NCBI RefSeq assembly: GCF_020442045.1
Contig: NZ_JAGRLA010000083.1
Span: 1 to 50,772 of the forward strand
DNA from: Bauldia sp.
GTDB lineage: Bacteria > Pseudomonadota > Alphaproteobacteria > Rhizobiales > Kaistiaceae
Reading direction: 5' to 3'
Length of the DNA stretch: 50,772 nt
A program made the translations under genes and the position numbers. This document shows, one piece after another, positions 34,550 to 43,772 of the stretch. The notes under the pieces are model-generated. The model did not search any database, had not been told where the DNA came from, and saw only the letters and a list, made by a program, of their open reading frames with translations. How positions within the stretch are numbered: position 1 is the stretch's first letter; each line of letters starts with the position of its first letter.

Positions 34550-35581
34550 TCAGGAGTCGCTCGACCGCTGCCAGATGTTGATCCCGCCGTCGGTCGCCAG
34601 CTTGTCGATCTCAGCCAGTTCCTCGGCACTGAAAGCGGAATTGTCGAGTCCCTTGACGAGGTCGGTGATCTGCTCCGGCCGGCTCGCGCCGATCAGCGCG
34701 GTGGTGACCCGCGGATCACGCAGGACCCAGGCGATCGCCATTTGCGCCAGTGACTGGCCGCGCCGCTCGGCGACCTTGGCCAGGCCGCGGATCGCGGCCA
34801 GGTTCTGGTCGCTGAGGAAGCCCTCGCGCCACGACGCGGCGCCCTTCCCGGCCCGGCTCTCTTCCGGGATGCCGGAGAGATATTTGTTGGTCAGCAATCC
34901 CTGGGCGAGCGGCGAGAAGCAGATGCAGCCGATGCCTTCCCGTTCCAGCATATCGAGCAGGCCATCCGCCTCGATCCATCGGTTCAGCATCGAATAGCTC
35001 GGCTGGTGGATCAGGCACGGCGTGCCGAGATCGCGGAGGATCTTCGCCGCCTCGGCGGTCCGCTTCGCATTGTAGGACGAGATGCCGGCATAGAGGGCCT
35101 TGCCCTGGCGTACGGCCGTATCGAGCGCGCCCATCGTTTCTTCGAGCGGCGTGTCGGGATCGACCCGATGCGAATAGAAGATGTCGACATAGTCGAGCTT
35201 CATCCGCTTGAGGCTCTGGTCGAGGCTCGACAGCAGGTATTTGCGGCTGCCCCACTCGCCATAGGGCCCCGGCCACATCAGGTAGCCGGCCTTGGTCGAG
35301 ATCACCAGCTCGTCGCGATAGCCGCGGAAGTCGGTGGCGAGGATTTCGCCGAAATGCTCCTCGGCGGAGCCGGGAGGCGGCCCATAATTGTTGGCGAGAT
35401 CGAAGTGGGTGATGCCGTTGTCGAAGGCGGTGCGGCACATCGCGCGCGCGTTCCCGGCAAGGGCGTCGTGACCGAAATTGTGCCAGAGGCCGAAAGAGAT
35501 CTCCGGAAGTTGCAGGCCGCTGCGGCCGGTGTGCCGGTATTTCATCCGCTCATAGCGGTCTTCCGACGGTTGATAGCTCAT
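34550..35581 (-). CDS. gpr: Aldo-keto reductase (L-glyceraldehyde-3-phosphate reductase type)
   Basis: 343 residues. KYRHTGRSGLQLPEISFGLW opens the barrel. The catalytic tetrad is seen as the D in HFDLANNYGPP, its Tyr, the Lys in ISTKAGYLMWPG and the His in IFYSHRVDPD. NNYGPPPGSAEEHFG is specific to the YghZ/Gpr subgroup, which reduces L-glyceraldehyde 3-phosphate and methylglyoxal. ATG at 35581; the frame extends to 35815 without a domain. It is the first gene of a two-gene unit with the dehydratase and divergent from an SDR across 224 bases. Confidence 0.87.
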   Translation of the reverse strand: MSYQPSEDRYERMKYRHTGRSGLQLPEISFGLWHNFGHDALAGNARAMCRTAFDNGITHFDLANNYGPPPGSAEEHFGEILATDFRGYRDELVISTKAGYLMWPGPYGEWGSRKYLLSSLDQSLKRMKLDYVDIFYSHRVDPDTPLEETMGALDTAVRQGKALYAGISSYNAKRTAEAAKILRDLGTPCLIHQPSYSMLNRWIEADGLLDMLEREGIGCICFSPLAQGLLTNKYLSGIPEESRAGKGAASWREGFLSDQNLAAIRGLAKVAERRGQSLAQMAIAWVLRDPRVTTALIGASRPEQITDLVKGLDNSAFSAEELAEIDKLATDGGINIWQRSSDS

Positions 35582-35805
35582 GGTTTCCCCCGGGATGGTT
35601 TCTTCGGGCAGGCCCGTCCGTGTGAAGGGACAGGTATGGCGGCATTGGCAGGCACTCGGCAATAGCCACGGTGTGCCGGACACCGTTTTCGTGACGGTCG
35701 CTGCCGGACCGCCCCGAGAGTTGACGCTTGCCGGCGCCTTTCGGATAAGGACGCCACCATTATGGCGCGCCGCGACCGGCGCCCGCAACGTTGCTGGGGG
35801 ATTGC

Positions 35806-36570
35806 ATGAGTTCAATGTTTGACCTGACCGGCCGGATCGCGCTGGTGACCGGATCGAGCAAGGGCATCGGGCTCGCCCTTGCCGAGGCAGTGGCCGGGGC
35901 CGGGGCCGAGGTCGTCGTCAATTCGCGGAACCCCGACGAGCTCGAGGCGACCCGCGTCAAGCTCGCCGACGCCGGCCACAAGGCCCACGCCTATGCCTTC
36001 GACGTCACCGACCAGGACGCGGTCGTCGACAATATCGAGCGGATCGAGGCCGAGGTCGGTCCGATCGACATCCTCTTCAACAACGCCGGCATCCAGTACC
36101 GGTCGCCGCTCGAGGATTTCCCGGCCGAGGCGTGGCGAATGGTGATGAGCGCCAATCTCGACAGCGTCTTCTTCGTCGGCCAGGCGGTGGCGAAGCACAT
36201 GATCCCGCGCGGCCGCGGCAAGATCATCAACACCTGCTCGCTCGGCAGCGAGATCGCCCGCGGCACCATCGCGCCCTACACCGCGGCCAAGGGCGGCGTG
36301 AAGATGCTGACCAAGGGGATGTGCGTCGACTGGGCGAAGCACGGCCTGCAGGTCAACGGCATCGGCCCGGGCTACTTCAAGACCGAGCTCAACCGCGCTC
36401 TCTACGAGGATCCGAAGTTCGACGCCTGGGTCAAGCAGCGCACGCCGGCCGCCCGCTGGGGCGAGCTCGACGAGCTCAAGGGCGTCGCCGTCTTCCTCGC
36501 CTCGGACGCGGCCGGCTTCGTCAATGGCCACATCGTCTATGTCGACGGTGGCCTGGTCAGCGCCCTCTAG
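35806..36570 (+). CDS. SDR oxidoreductase (gluconate 5-dehydrogenase-like)
   Basis: 254 residues. Cofactor motif ALVTGSSKGIGLAL at 13-26, VVVNSRNPDELE with an Asn-Ser-Arg that favours NADP, and ILFNNAGIQYRSPLEDF. The active site lies in NTCSLGSEIARGTIAPYTAAKGG, giving S and Y-x-x-x-K. The stretch MCVDWAKHGLQVNGIGPGYFKTELN is characteristic of gluconate 5-dehydrogenase/IdnO-like enzymes. ATG at 35806 has GGGGG seven bases upstream. Divergent from gpr; probably part of the same sugar-acid locus. Confidence 0.87.
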   Translation: MSSMFDLTGRIALVTGSSKGIGLALAEAVAGAGAEVVVNSRNPDELEATRVKLADAGHKAHAYAFDVTDQDAVVDNIERIEAEVGPIDILFNNAGIQYRSPLEDFPAEAWRMVMSANLDSVFFVGQAVAKHMIPRGRGKIINTCSLGSEIARGTIAPYTAAKGGVKMLTKGMCVDWAKHGLQVNGIGPGYFKTELNRALYEDPKFDAWVKQRTPAARWGELDELKGVAVFLASDAAGFVNGHIVYVDGGLVSAL

Positions 36571-36600
36571 AACGAATTTCCCCGACGGCTCCGGCCGCCC

Positions 36601-37080
36601 TCACGCCGACCGCTGGAAGATGAGGACGCCGGCAAGGACAAGCAGGATGGCGACGATCCGCATCGGATCGAAGCTGTGGCCCTGATAGCCGGCGAGCCCG
36701 GTCCAGTCGATGACCGTCGCCATGATCATCTGCCCGGCGATCACCGCGCCGAACAGCGTCGCCGCGCCGAGCGCCGGGGCGATCCACAACGTGCCGATGA
36801 CGAAGAGAAATCCGATCGAGCCGCCGATCCACAGATACCAGGGCATGGCTCCGATCACCGCCCATTGGATGGTCGGCCGGTTGAACACGACGTAGAGGGA
36901 GCAAAGCAGGAAGGACACCATGATCGACAGGAAGGCGGCGACCACCGGGCTGCCGAGCCGCCGCGCGACTTCCGCGTTGAGGATCGGCTGAAGGGCCACG
37001 GTGCCGCCAACGCCGAGCGCAGCCAGCAGAAACGGGATTTTGTGCAAAGAAAGACCTCCTGCGGACAGGCTCCGGCTCAT
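36601..37080 (-). CDS. YdcZ-type DMT-family small membrane transporter
   Basis: 159 residues with four to five predicted hydrophobic segments (for example PFLLAALGVGGTVALQPILN and VVAAFLSIMVSFLLCSLYVVF). It ends with AILLVLAGVLIF. Members of this DUF606/YdcZ family are half-sized drug/metabolite transporters that probably dimerise; substrates are unknown. The ATG at 37080 overlaps the stop of the CoA transferase gene by four bases (ATGA), so it is the last gene of a gcdH-CoA transferase-transporter operon. Confidence 0.85.
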   Translation of the reverse strand: MSRSLSAGGLSLHKIPFLLAALGVGGTVALQPILNAEVARRLGSPVVAAFLSIMVSFLLCSLYVVFNRPTIQWAVIGAMPWYLWIGGSIGFLFVIGTLWIAPALGAATLFGAVIAGQMIMATVIDWTGLAGYQGHSFDPMRIVAILLVLAGVLIFQRSA

Positions 37081-38285
37081 CGCCAGCCGACGACGCCCTG
37101 TTGTTTCATGCTTTCGATTTCGTCCTCGGGATAGCCGACTTCGAGGAGAATGGCACGGGTATGTTCGCCGAGGAGCGGTGACGCCCGGTCATAGTCAAGC
37201 GGCGACTCCGACATCGTGATCGGCGTGCGGACGGACGGCACCGTTCCGCCGCCGCCATGCGGCAGGTCGAGACGCATCGCCCTGTGGACGACTTGCGGGT
37301 CGTCGAATACCTGCTCGATCGTGTTGATCGGTCCGGCAGGCACGCCGACCGCCTCGAGTTCGTGGATCAGCGCGTCGGAGGTATGCCTGGCCGTAAGGGC
37401 CGCGAGGATCGCCACCAGGGCCTCGCGATGGGCGACCCGGGCCGGATTGCTCGCATAGTCGGGATCGTCGGCCAGGTCCTCGGCGCCGAGCATCGCGACG
37501 AAGTTCCTGAATTGCACGTCATTGCCGACCGCCACGATGACGTGCCCGTCGCTTGTCGGAAAGGTCTGATAGGGCACGATATTCGGATGGGCGTTGCCAA
37601 GCCGGCGCGGCGAGACGCCCGAAACCAGATAGTTCATCGCCTGGTTGGCGAGCACGCCGACCTGGCTGTCGAGCAGCGCCATGTCGAGATATTGCCCCCT
37701 GCCGGTCTTTTCGCGATGGGCGAGCGCCGCCTGGATTCCGATCACCGTGTAGAGCCCGGTGAAGATATCCGCGAAGGCGACGCCGCACTTGACCGGCCCG
37801 CCATCCGCCTCCCCGGTCAGGGCCATGACGCCGCCCATCCCCTGGATGATGAAATCATAGCCGGGCCGGTTGGCGTAAGGGCCGTCCTGGCCGAAGCCGG
37901 TAATCGAGCAATAGACGAGGCGCGGATTGATCCGGCTGAGCGAGCCGTAGTCCAGGCCGTATTTCGCCAGCCCCCCGACCTTGAAATTCTCGATGACGAC
38001 ATCCGCCTGCTTGACCAGCCGGCGAACGGCTTCGACTCCCGCCGGCATCCGGAAATCGATGACGATCGACCGCTTGCCGCGGTTGGTCGAATGGAAATAG
38101 GCGGCGTCGGTCGTCCCGTCGGCATTCTCGACGACGGGCGGCCCCCAGCGCCGCGTCTCATCGCCGGCCGGGCTCTCGACCTTGATGACGTCGGCGCCGA
38201 GATCGGCGAAGAGCTGCCCGGCGAAGGGGCCGGCGAGGACGCGAGCCAGTTCGACGACCTTCAATCCGGCTAACGGCGGCGCCAT
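37077..38285 (-). CDS. Family III (CaiB/BaiF) CoA transferase
   Basis: 402 residues. LKVVELARVLAGPFAGQLFA and LGADVIKVESP open the family III fold. The catalytic aspartate is in RPGYDFIIQGMGGVM, and the knotted-dimer motif KTGRGQYLDMALLDSQ follows. It moves CoA between two carboxylic acids. Its location 15 bases after gcdH fits a succinyl-CoA:glutarate CoA transferase (human SUGCT/C7orf10 type), so that glutarate is activated and passed to GcdH. Oxalate or carnitine CoA transferases are alternatives. Confidence 0.87.
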   Translation of the reverse strand: MAPPLAGLKVVELARVLAGPFAGQLFADLGADVIKVESPAGDETRRWGPPVVENADGTTDAAYFHSTNRGKRSIVIDFRMPAGVEAVRRLVKQADVVIENFKVGGLAKYGLDYGSLSRINPRLVYCSITGFGQDGPYANRPGYDFIIQGMGGVMALTGEADGGPVKCGVAFADIFTGLYTVIGIQAALAHREKTGRGQYLDMALLDSQVGVLANQAMNYLVSGVSPRRLGNAHPNIVPYQTFPTSDGHVIVAVGNDVQFRNFVAMLGAEDLADDPDYASNPARVAHREALVAILAALTARHTSDALIHELEAVGVPAGPINTIEQVFDDPQVVHRAMRLDLPHGGGGTVPSVRTPITMSESPLDYDRASPLLGEHTRAILLEVGYPEDEIESMKQQGVVGWR

Positions 38286-38300
38286 CGTCAGCCCCGCCGG

Positions 38301-39497
38301 TCAGGAGAATGCCTGGATACCGGTCTGCGCCCGTCCGAGGATGAGCGCATGGATGTCATGCGTCCCCTCATAGGTGTTGACCGTCTCGAGGTTCAGCATG
38401 TGGCGGATGACGTGGAATTCGTCGGCAATGCCGTTGCCGCCGTGCATGTCGCGCGCAAGCCGGGCGATCTCCAGCGCCTTGCCGGCGTTGTTGCGTTTGA
38501 CCAGGCTGATCATCTCGGGCGCCATGCGGCCCGCGTCGAACAGCCGTCCGACGCGGAGAACCGCCTGCAGACCGAGCGCGATTTCGGTCTGCATATCCGC
38601 GAGCTTCTTCTGGACAAGCTGGTTGGCGGCCAGCGGCCGGCCGAACTGCTTGCGGTCGAGCACATACTGGCGCGCCCTGTGCCAGCAGTCCTCGGCCGCG
38701 CCCATCGCCCCCCAGGCGATGCCGAAGCGCGCCCGGTTGAGGCAGCCGAAGGGACCGCCGAGACCGGACGCATCGGGCAGCAGATTGGCCTCGGGAAGCT
38801 CGACACCGTCCATGACGATCTCGCCGGTGATCGAGGCACGCAGCGACGCCTTGCCCTCGATCTTCGGCGTCGACAATCCCTTCATGCCGCGCTCGAGCAG
38901 GAAGCCGCGAATTCGGCCGCCATGGGCTTCGGACTTCGCCCAGACCACCAGCACATCCGCGATCGGCGAATTGGTGATCCAGGTCTTCGTGCCGAAGAGA
39001 CGGTAGCCGCCATCGACCTTCTCCGCCCGCGACTCCATCGCGCCGGGATCGGAACCGTGGTTCGGTTCGGTCAGGCCGAAGGCGCCGACGATCTCTCCCG
39101 ATGCGAGGCGCGGCAGGAACCGCTGACGCTGCTCCTCGCTGCCATAGGCATGGATCGGATGCATGACCAGCGACGACTGGACGCTGAGCGCGGACCGGTA
39201 GCCTGAATCGACCCGTTCGACCTCGCGTGCGATCACTCCGTAGGACACGTAGCTCGCGCCGGCACCGCCGTAATCGACCGGAATCGTCGCCCCGAGCAGG
39301 CCGAGTTCTCCCATTTCGCTGATGATTTCGCGATCGAAACGTTCGTCGCGAAACGCGCTCAGCACCCGCGGCAGGAGCTTCTCCCGCGCGTATGCACGCG
39401 CCGTGTCCTGCACCAGCCGCTCCTCCTGATCGAGTTCGCTGTCGAGGGAAAGCGGATCGGCCCAATCGAAGGCGGGCTTGCTCTCGGAAATGTCCAT
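38301..39497 (-). CDS. gcdH: Glutaryl-CoA dehydrogenase
   Basis: 398 residues, acyl-CoA dehydrogenase fold. [15 protein letters not shown] binds FAD. The catalytic glutamate is in [17 protein letters not shown], a wording specific to glutaryl-CoA dehydrogenases, and [18 protein letters not shown] is another GcdH hallmark. It oxidises and decarboxylates glutaryl-CoA to crotonyl-CoA in lysine and tryptophan breakdown. The ATG at 39497 is chosen since the frame's 34 extra codons are not conserved-looking. It is the first gene of the three-gene minus-strand operon; its promoter shares the 293-base gap with fbpA. Confidence 0.92.
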   Translation of the reverse strand: MDISESKPAFDWADPLSLDSELDQEERLVQDTARAYAREKLLPRVLSAFRDERFDREIISEMGELGLLGATIPVDYGGAGASYVSYGVIAREVERVDSGYRSALSVQSSLVMHPIHAYGSEEQRQRFLPRLASGEIVGAFGLTEPNHGSDPGAMESRAEKVDGGYRLFGTKTWITNSPIADVLVVWAKSEAHGGRIRGFLLERGMKGLSTPKIEGKASLRASITGEIVMDGVELPEANLLPDASGLGGPFGCLNRARFGIAWGAMGAAEDCWHRARQYVLDRKQFGRPLAANQLVQKKLADMQTEIALGLQAVLRVGRLFDAGRMAPEMISLVKRNNAGKALEIARLARDMHGGNGIADEFHVIRHMLNLETVNTYEGTHDIHALILGRAQTGIQAFS

Positions 39498-39790
39498 CTT
39501 GTCGGAAATGCTTCTCTCAGAGTGGCCGGGATCGGGGAATCGTAGCGAAAAGCGTCCCTGCCCGCTCGTGCCCATTTTCCCCGGCCAGACCCATAGCACT
39601 CCCCTGCCCCATCGGAAACCGGCGTCTCATCCGCGCACTCCGGGGACAGATTGGACTTATCCCGGAGCAATACCTTAGACAGGTTCTAAATATATGATTT
39701 TACTTGCATAAATGCCTGACGCTCCATATCTCGAATAGTGTGAACACAGTCGGCCGGCCTTGAACCGGCACGAAGTGAGGAGAATCCCCT
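39498..39790. other. Divergent intergenic region, gcdH / fbpA
   Basis: 293 bases with promoters for both operons. The left two thirds are GC-rich without a visible signal; the right third turns AT-rich and contains the Irr-box-like palindrome at 39674-39690. A second small inverted repeat is GCAT-AA-ATGC at 39706-39715. Confidence 0.4.
39674..39690 (+). promoter_or_regulatory. Irr-box-like (ICE) palindrome upstream of iron importer
   Basis: CTTAGAC-AGG-TTCTAAA at 39674-39690 matches the alphaproteobacterial iron-control element TTTRGAA-YNR-TTCYAAA at seven of seven positions in the right arm and five of seven in the left. It lies 101 bases before the fbpA start in a distinctly AT-rich patch. 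Irr binds such sites; control of this importer by Irr is inferred. Confidence 0.5.
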
Positions 39791-40819
39791 ATGTCCCCTG
39801 TCGCGCCGATCTGGCGTCGGTTCCTTGTCGCCTGCCTTGCCCTTGCTCCGACCGCGGCCCTGGCCGATGGCGAGGTCAATCTCTACACCACCCGCGAGCC
39901 CGGCCTCGTGCGGCCGCTCCTGGACGCCTTCACCAGGGAAACCGGAGTCGCGGTCAATACGGTCTTCGTCAATACCGGCCTGCCGGAGCGCCTGCTGGCG
40001 GAAGGCGAAAACTCGCCCGCCGACGTGTTGATGACCGTCGATTTCGGCAACCTCGCCGACCTCGTCGAAGCCGGCGTCACGCAACCGATCGCCTCGGCCG
40101 TGCTCGACAGCGTGGTTCCCGGGAACCTGCGCGATCCGGAAAAGCGCTGGTATGCGCTGTCGCTGAGGGCGCGCGTCCTCTACGCCTCGAAGGACCGCAC
40201 CGACATCGAAAGCTTCACCTATGAGGACCTCGCCGACCCGCGATGGGCCGGCAAGGTCTGCATTCGCTCGGGGCAGCACCCCTACAACATCGCGCTGATC
40301 GCCGCCTATATCGCCCATCACGGCGAAGAGGCGGCCCGTACCTGGCTCGAGGGCGTCAAGGCCAACCTCGCGCGCCAGCCCGGCGGCGGCGATCGCGACG
40401 TCGCGCGGGATATCCTCGGCGAGATCTGCGATATCGGCGTCGGCAATTCCTACTATGTTGGCCTGATGCGCAGCGGCGCCGGAGGCCCCGATCAGGAAGA
40501 ATGGGGCAATGCCATCCACGTCGTTCTGCCGACATTCGAGGATGGCGGCACCCATGTGAACATCTCCGGGGCGGCGATCGCCAAACATGCACCCAACCAG
40601 GAAAACGCGATCCGCCTGCTCGAATTTCTCGTCTCCGAAGAGGCCCAGGAAATTTACGCCCAGGCGAATTTCGAATACCCGGTGAGGGCCGGCGCGGCCG
40701 TCGACCCGATCATCGCGGCGCTCGGCACGCTCTCTCCCGACGAGACCCCGGTCAGCGAGATCGCTTCACACCGCAAGGCGGCGAGCGAACTGGTCGACGA
40801 GGTCGGCTTCAACGACTGA
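39791..40819 (+). CDS. fbpA: Fe(3+) ABC transporter substrate-binding protein
   Basis: 342 residues. An N-terminal signal peptide is clear: RR then FLVACLALAPTAALADG with likely cleavage after ALA. The mature protein opens VNLYTTREPGLVRPLL, and the iron ligands include the paired tyrosines in VGNSYYVGLM. It is a FbpA/AfuA-type periplasmic protein that binds ferric iron, with a synergistic anion, and hands it to the permease. It is the first gene of fbpA-fbpB-fbpC. ATG at 39791 with GTGAGGAG upstream. Confidence 0.92.
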   Translation: MSPVAPIWRRFLVACLALAPTAALADGEVNLYTTREPGLVRPLLDAFTRETGVAVNTVFVNTGLPERLLAEGENSPADVLMTVDFGNLADLVEAGVTQPIASAVLDSVVPGNLRDPEKRWYALSLRARVLYASKDRTDIESFTYEDLADPRWAGKVCIRSGQHPYNIALIAAYIAHHGEEAARTWLEGVKANLARQPGGGDRDVARDILGEICDIGVGNSYYVGLMRSGAGGPDQEEWGNAIHVVLPTFEDGGTHVNISGAAIAKHAPNQENAIRLLEFLVSEEAQEIYAQANFEYPVRAGAAVDPIIAALGTLSPDETPVSEIASHRKAASELVDEVGFND

Positions 40820-40836
40820 GGAAGGCAAGACGGCCG

Positions 40837-42537
40837 GTGTCCGCCACAGCCGCCACGTTCGGGCATTCCGCCGCCGCGCTGAAGCGCGGCGGCGCGCGTG
40901 GCTGGCTGATCGCATCGGCTGTCGCGGCGGTGCTGGTCGCCGCGCCGATCATCGCCCTCGTGGCGATCGCCACGCGGGGATCGGGCGACGTGTGGGTCCA
41001 TCTCCTGACCCACGTATTGCCGACCGCCACGCTGAACACCATGCTGCTGCTGGCCGGGGTCGGCGCGTTTGTCGTCTTCATCGGCGCCGGCGCCGCCTGG
41101 CTGGTGACCGCCTACGACTTCCCCGGGCGCCGGATCCTCGACTGGGCGCTGCTCCTGCCGCTCGCCGTACCGACCTACATCGTCGCTTACGCCTATCTCG
41201 ACCTCCTCCATCCGATCGGGCCGATCCAGTCGGCGATCCGCGCGGTCCTCGGCTTCACCAGCCCCAGCCAGCTCCGCCTCCCCGAGATCCGATCGATCGG
41301 CGGCGCGATCATCCTGCTCGGCTTCGTGCTCTATCCCTATGTCTACCTGTCGACCCGCGCGTTGTTCCTGATGCAGGCGGCCGGACTGCTCGACGCGGCG
41401 CGGACGCTCGGCGCCGGGAGATACGGGGTCTTCTTCCGAGTCGCCCTTCCCCTCGCGCGGCCGGCGATCGCCATCGGCGCGAGCCTCGCGCTGATGGAGA
41501 CGCTCAACGACGTCGGCGCCTCCGAGTTCCTCGGCGTCCGCACCCTGACGCTCTCGATCTATTCCACCTGGATCAACCAGTCGAACCTGCCGGGCGCGGC
41601 GCAACTCGCACTGGTCATGCTGGCGGTTGTCGTCCTGCTCGTCGTGATCGAACGCCGGGCCCGGCGCGGACAGCGCTTTGCCGGCCGCTCACAGCGCACC
41701 GCGCCGGCCGCCCGCCAGCGTCTCACCGGTGCAAAGGCCGCCCTCGCGCTGATCCTCGGCCTCATTCCGGTTCTCATCGGCTTCGGCGCGCCGGCGATCC
41801 ACCTCCTCATCCGGGCGATCCATCGCATCGACTTCGCCGGGTTGTCGGGGACCATCGTCAACGAGGCGGCCAACACGGTTGGCGTCTCGGCTGCCGCCAC
41901 CGCCATCGCGGTCGGGCTTGGACTCGTGGTTGCCTATGGCGCGCGGCTTGACCCCGGACGCCTCGGCGGCGTGCTCCTTCGCGTGGCAAGTCTCGGCTAC
42001 GCCCTTCCCGGTACCGTCATCGCCATCGGCCTGCTGTCGCCGCTGGCCGGGCTCGACAATCTCGTCGATGGCATCAGCCGCGGCATGCTTGGTGTCTCGA
42101 CCGGACTTCTCCTCTCCGGCTCGGCGGCGGCACTGATCTATGCCTATGTCACGCGTTTCCTTGCCGTTTCGGCCGGGGGCGCGGATGCCGGCCTCAGCAA
42201 GGTCTCCGTCACCCTCGACCACAGCGCCCGCACGCTGGGCGAGACCGCGACGGGGACGCTTCGACGGATCCACCTGCCACTGATCCGACCGGCGCTCGGG
42301 GCCGCGGCCATCCTCGTCTTCGTCGATTGCATGAAGGAACTGCCGGCGACGCTGCTGCTGCGCCCGCTCAATTTCGAGACGCTCGCCACCCATCTCTATG
42401 GCGAGGCGGCGCGCGGCACTTACGAGGACGGCGCGGTGGCAGCGCTTGCCATCGTCCTGGTCGGCCTCCTTCCCGTCATCCTCCTGGCGCGGCTCAGCGG
42501 CCCGACCATCCTCCGGCAAGGAAGGCTTGACAGTTGA
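40837..42537 (+). CDS. fbpB: Fe(3+) ABC transporter permease
   Basis: 566 residues with about 12 membrane segments in two homologous halves, each carrying an EAA-type loop for the ATPase. The first has LLDAARTLGAGRYGVFFRVA, the second LDHSARTLGETATGTLRRIH. This fused double-permease form is usual for FbpB/SfuB. The start is GTG at 40837, 18 bases after fbpA, preceded by GAGGAAGG. It is co-transcribed with fbpA and overlaps fbpC by four bases. Confidence 0.9.
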   Translation: MSATAATFGHSAAALKRGGARGWLIASAVAAVLVAAPIIALVAIATRGSGDVWVHLLTHVLPTATLNTMLLLAGVGAFVVFIGAGAAWLVTAYDFPGRRILDWALLLPLAVPTYIVAYAYLDLLHPIGPIQSAIRAVLGFTSPSQLRLPEIRSIGGAIILLGFVLYPYVYLSTRALFLMQAAGLLDAARTLGAGRYGVFFRVALPLARPAIAIGASLALMETLNDVGASEFLGVRTLTLSIYSTWINQSNLPGAAQLALVMLAVVVLLVVIERRARRGQRFAGRSQRTAPAARQRLTGAKAALALILGLIPVLIGFGAPAIHLLIRAIHRIDFAGLSGTIVNEAANTVGVSAAATAIAVGLGLVVAYGARLDPGRLGGVLLRVASLGYALPGTVIAIGLLSPLAGLDNLVDGISRGMLGVSTGLLLSGSAAALIYAYVTRFLAVSAGGADAGLSKVSVTLDHSARTLGETATGTLRRIHLPLIRPALGAAAILVFVDCMKELPATLLLRPLNFETLATHLYGEAARGTYEDGAVAALAIVLVGLLPVILLARLSGPTILRQGRLDS

Positions 42538-43772
42538 CCTCGATCAATGCTCCGGCCCATCACAGGCCCGACGGACGTATTGCACCGGAGGCGGCCGAAT
42601 GGCCGAGGGAGCCGGCTGGACAGGTTATCGCGCTGAGGAAACCCTCCGCAAAGATGGATCAGGCGCTGCGCCAGGAACAGGCGGACACGGAGCGGCTTGC
42701 CGATCCCGATCGCTCGTCGCTGCCGACGCCCGCGGCGCGGCCGGCACTGCTTGTCGACGACCTGTCGCTTGCCTTCGGGGCGATCAGGGCGGTGGATTCG
42801 GTGTCATTCTCGGCCGCGCCAGGCGAGATCGTCGCCCTGGTCGGCCATTCCGGCTCCGGCAAGTCGACGCTGCTGCGGTTGATCGCCGGGCTCGACCGCC
42901 CCGATGCCGGCCGGGTGGTGATCGACGGGCGCGAAGTGTCGGGACCCGATGCATTCGTGCCGCCGGAAGCCCGCGGTATCGGCATGATGTTCCAGGACTA
43001 TGCCCTCTTCCCGCACCTCAGCGTGTTGAAGAACGTGCTCTTCGGACTGCGCCGTCTGCGCGCGGAGGAGGCGATGGCACGGGCGCGGACGGCGCTCGAC
43101 CGGGTCGGGCTTCGCCACCGCGAGAACGACTTCCCCCACATGCTGTCGGGCGGCGAGCAGCAGCGCGTGGCGCTCGCCCGCGCGATGGTGCCGGGACCGG
43201 GCCTCCTGATGATGGACGAGCCATTCTCCAACCTCGACCGGCGGACCCGCGACGTCATCCGGGAGGAAACCTCCGGGGTCTTGCGGGAAAGCGGTACGAC
43301 GACGCTTGTCGTCACCCATGACGCCGACGACGCGATGCGTATCGCCGACCGCATCATGATGATGCAGGGCGGAAGGATCGTGCAGAGCGGCAATGCCGAG
43401 GATCTCTACAAGCACCCGCGATCGCTGCAGGTCGCCCGCTTCTTCTGCGAGCTCAACGAGATATCCGGCACCTGCGGAAACGGCGTCGTTTCGACACCGC
43501 TCGGCGACGTTTCGGCGCCGGAGATCGCCGAGGGCGCCGCCGCGACGGTCTGCCTGCGTCCGAAGGAAATCCGCCTCTTCGCGCCGTCGCCCGGCGATCG
43601 GACCGGCACTGTCATCTCCGGCCAGTGCCTCGGAGATTCCGTCCTGGTTCACCTCGCGGTGCCGGAGCTGGATCGGCCGCTGCGCGTCGTGGTGCCGGCG
43701 ACGGACGCACCGGCGCCCGGCCAGACCGTCGGCTTCGCGGCCGGGAACGTGCTGGTCTTCCCCGCGAACTAG
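42534..43772 (+). CDS. fbpC: Fe(3+) ABC transporter ATP-binding protein
   Basis: 412 residues from a TTG at 42534 that overlaps the fbpB stop (TTGA). The Walker A GHSGSGKST is at 104-112, the signature is LSGGEQQR, Walker B is LLMMDEPFSNLD and the switch histidine is in LVVTHDADDA. The last 80 residues form a TOBE-like domain. About 70 residues precede the ABC domain, far more than normal for FbpC; an ATG at 42654 would shorten this to some 30. The end overlaps idi by four bases on the other strand. Confidence 0.9.
   Translation: MTSINAPAHHRPDGRIAPEAAEWPREPAGQVIALRKPSAKMDQALRQEQADTERLADPDRSSLPTPAARPALLVDDLSLAFGAIRAVDSVSFSAAPGEIVALVGHSGSGKSTLLRLIAGLDRPDAGRVVIDGREVSGPDAFVPPEARGIGMMFQDYALFPHLSVLKNVLFGLRRLRAEEAMARARTALDRVGLRHRENDFPHMLSGGEQQRVALARAMVPGPGLLMMDEPFSNLDRRTRDVIREETSGVLRESGTTTLVVTHDADDAMRIADRIMMMQGGRIVQSGNAEDLYKHPRSLQVARFFCELNEISGTCGNGVVSTPLGDVSAPEIAEGAAATVCLRPKEIRLFAPSPGDRTGTVISGQCLGDSVLVHLAVPELDRPLRVVVPATDAPAPGQTVGFAAGNVLVFPAN

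Noticed and set aside
40243..40836. Longer start for the iron permease, inside fbpA
   Set aside because: The extra 198 codons are an out-of-frame reading of fbpA; the GTG at 40837 begins just before the first membrane segment.
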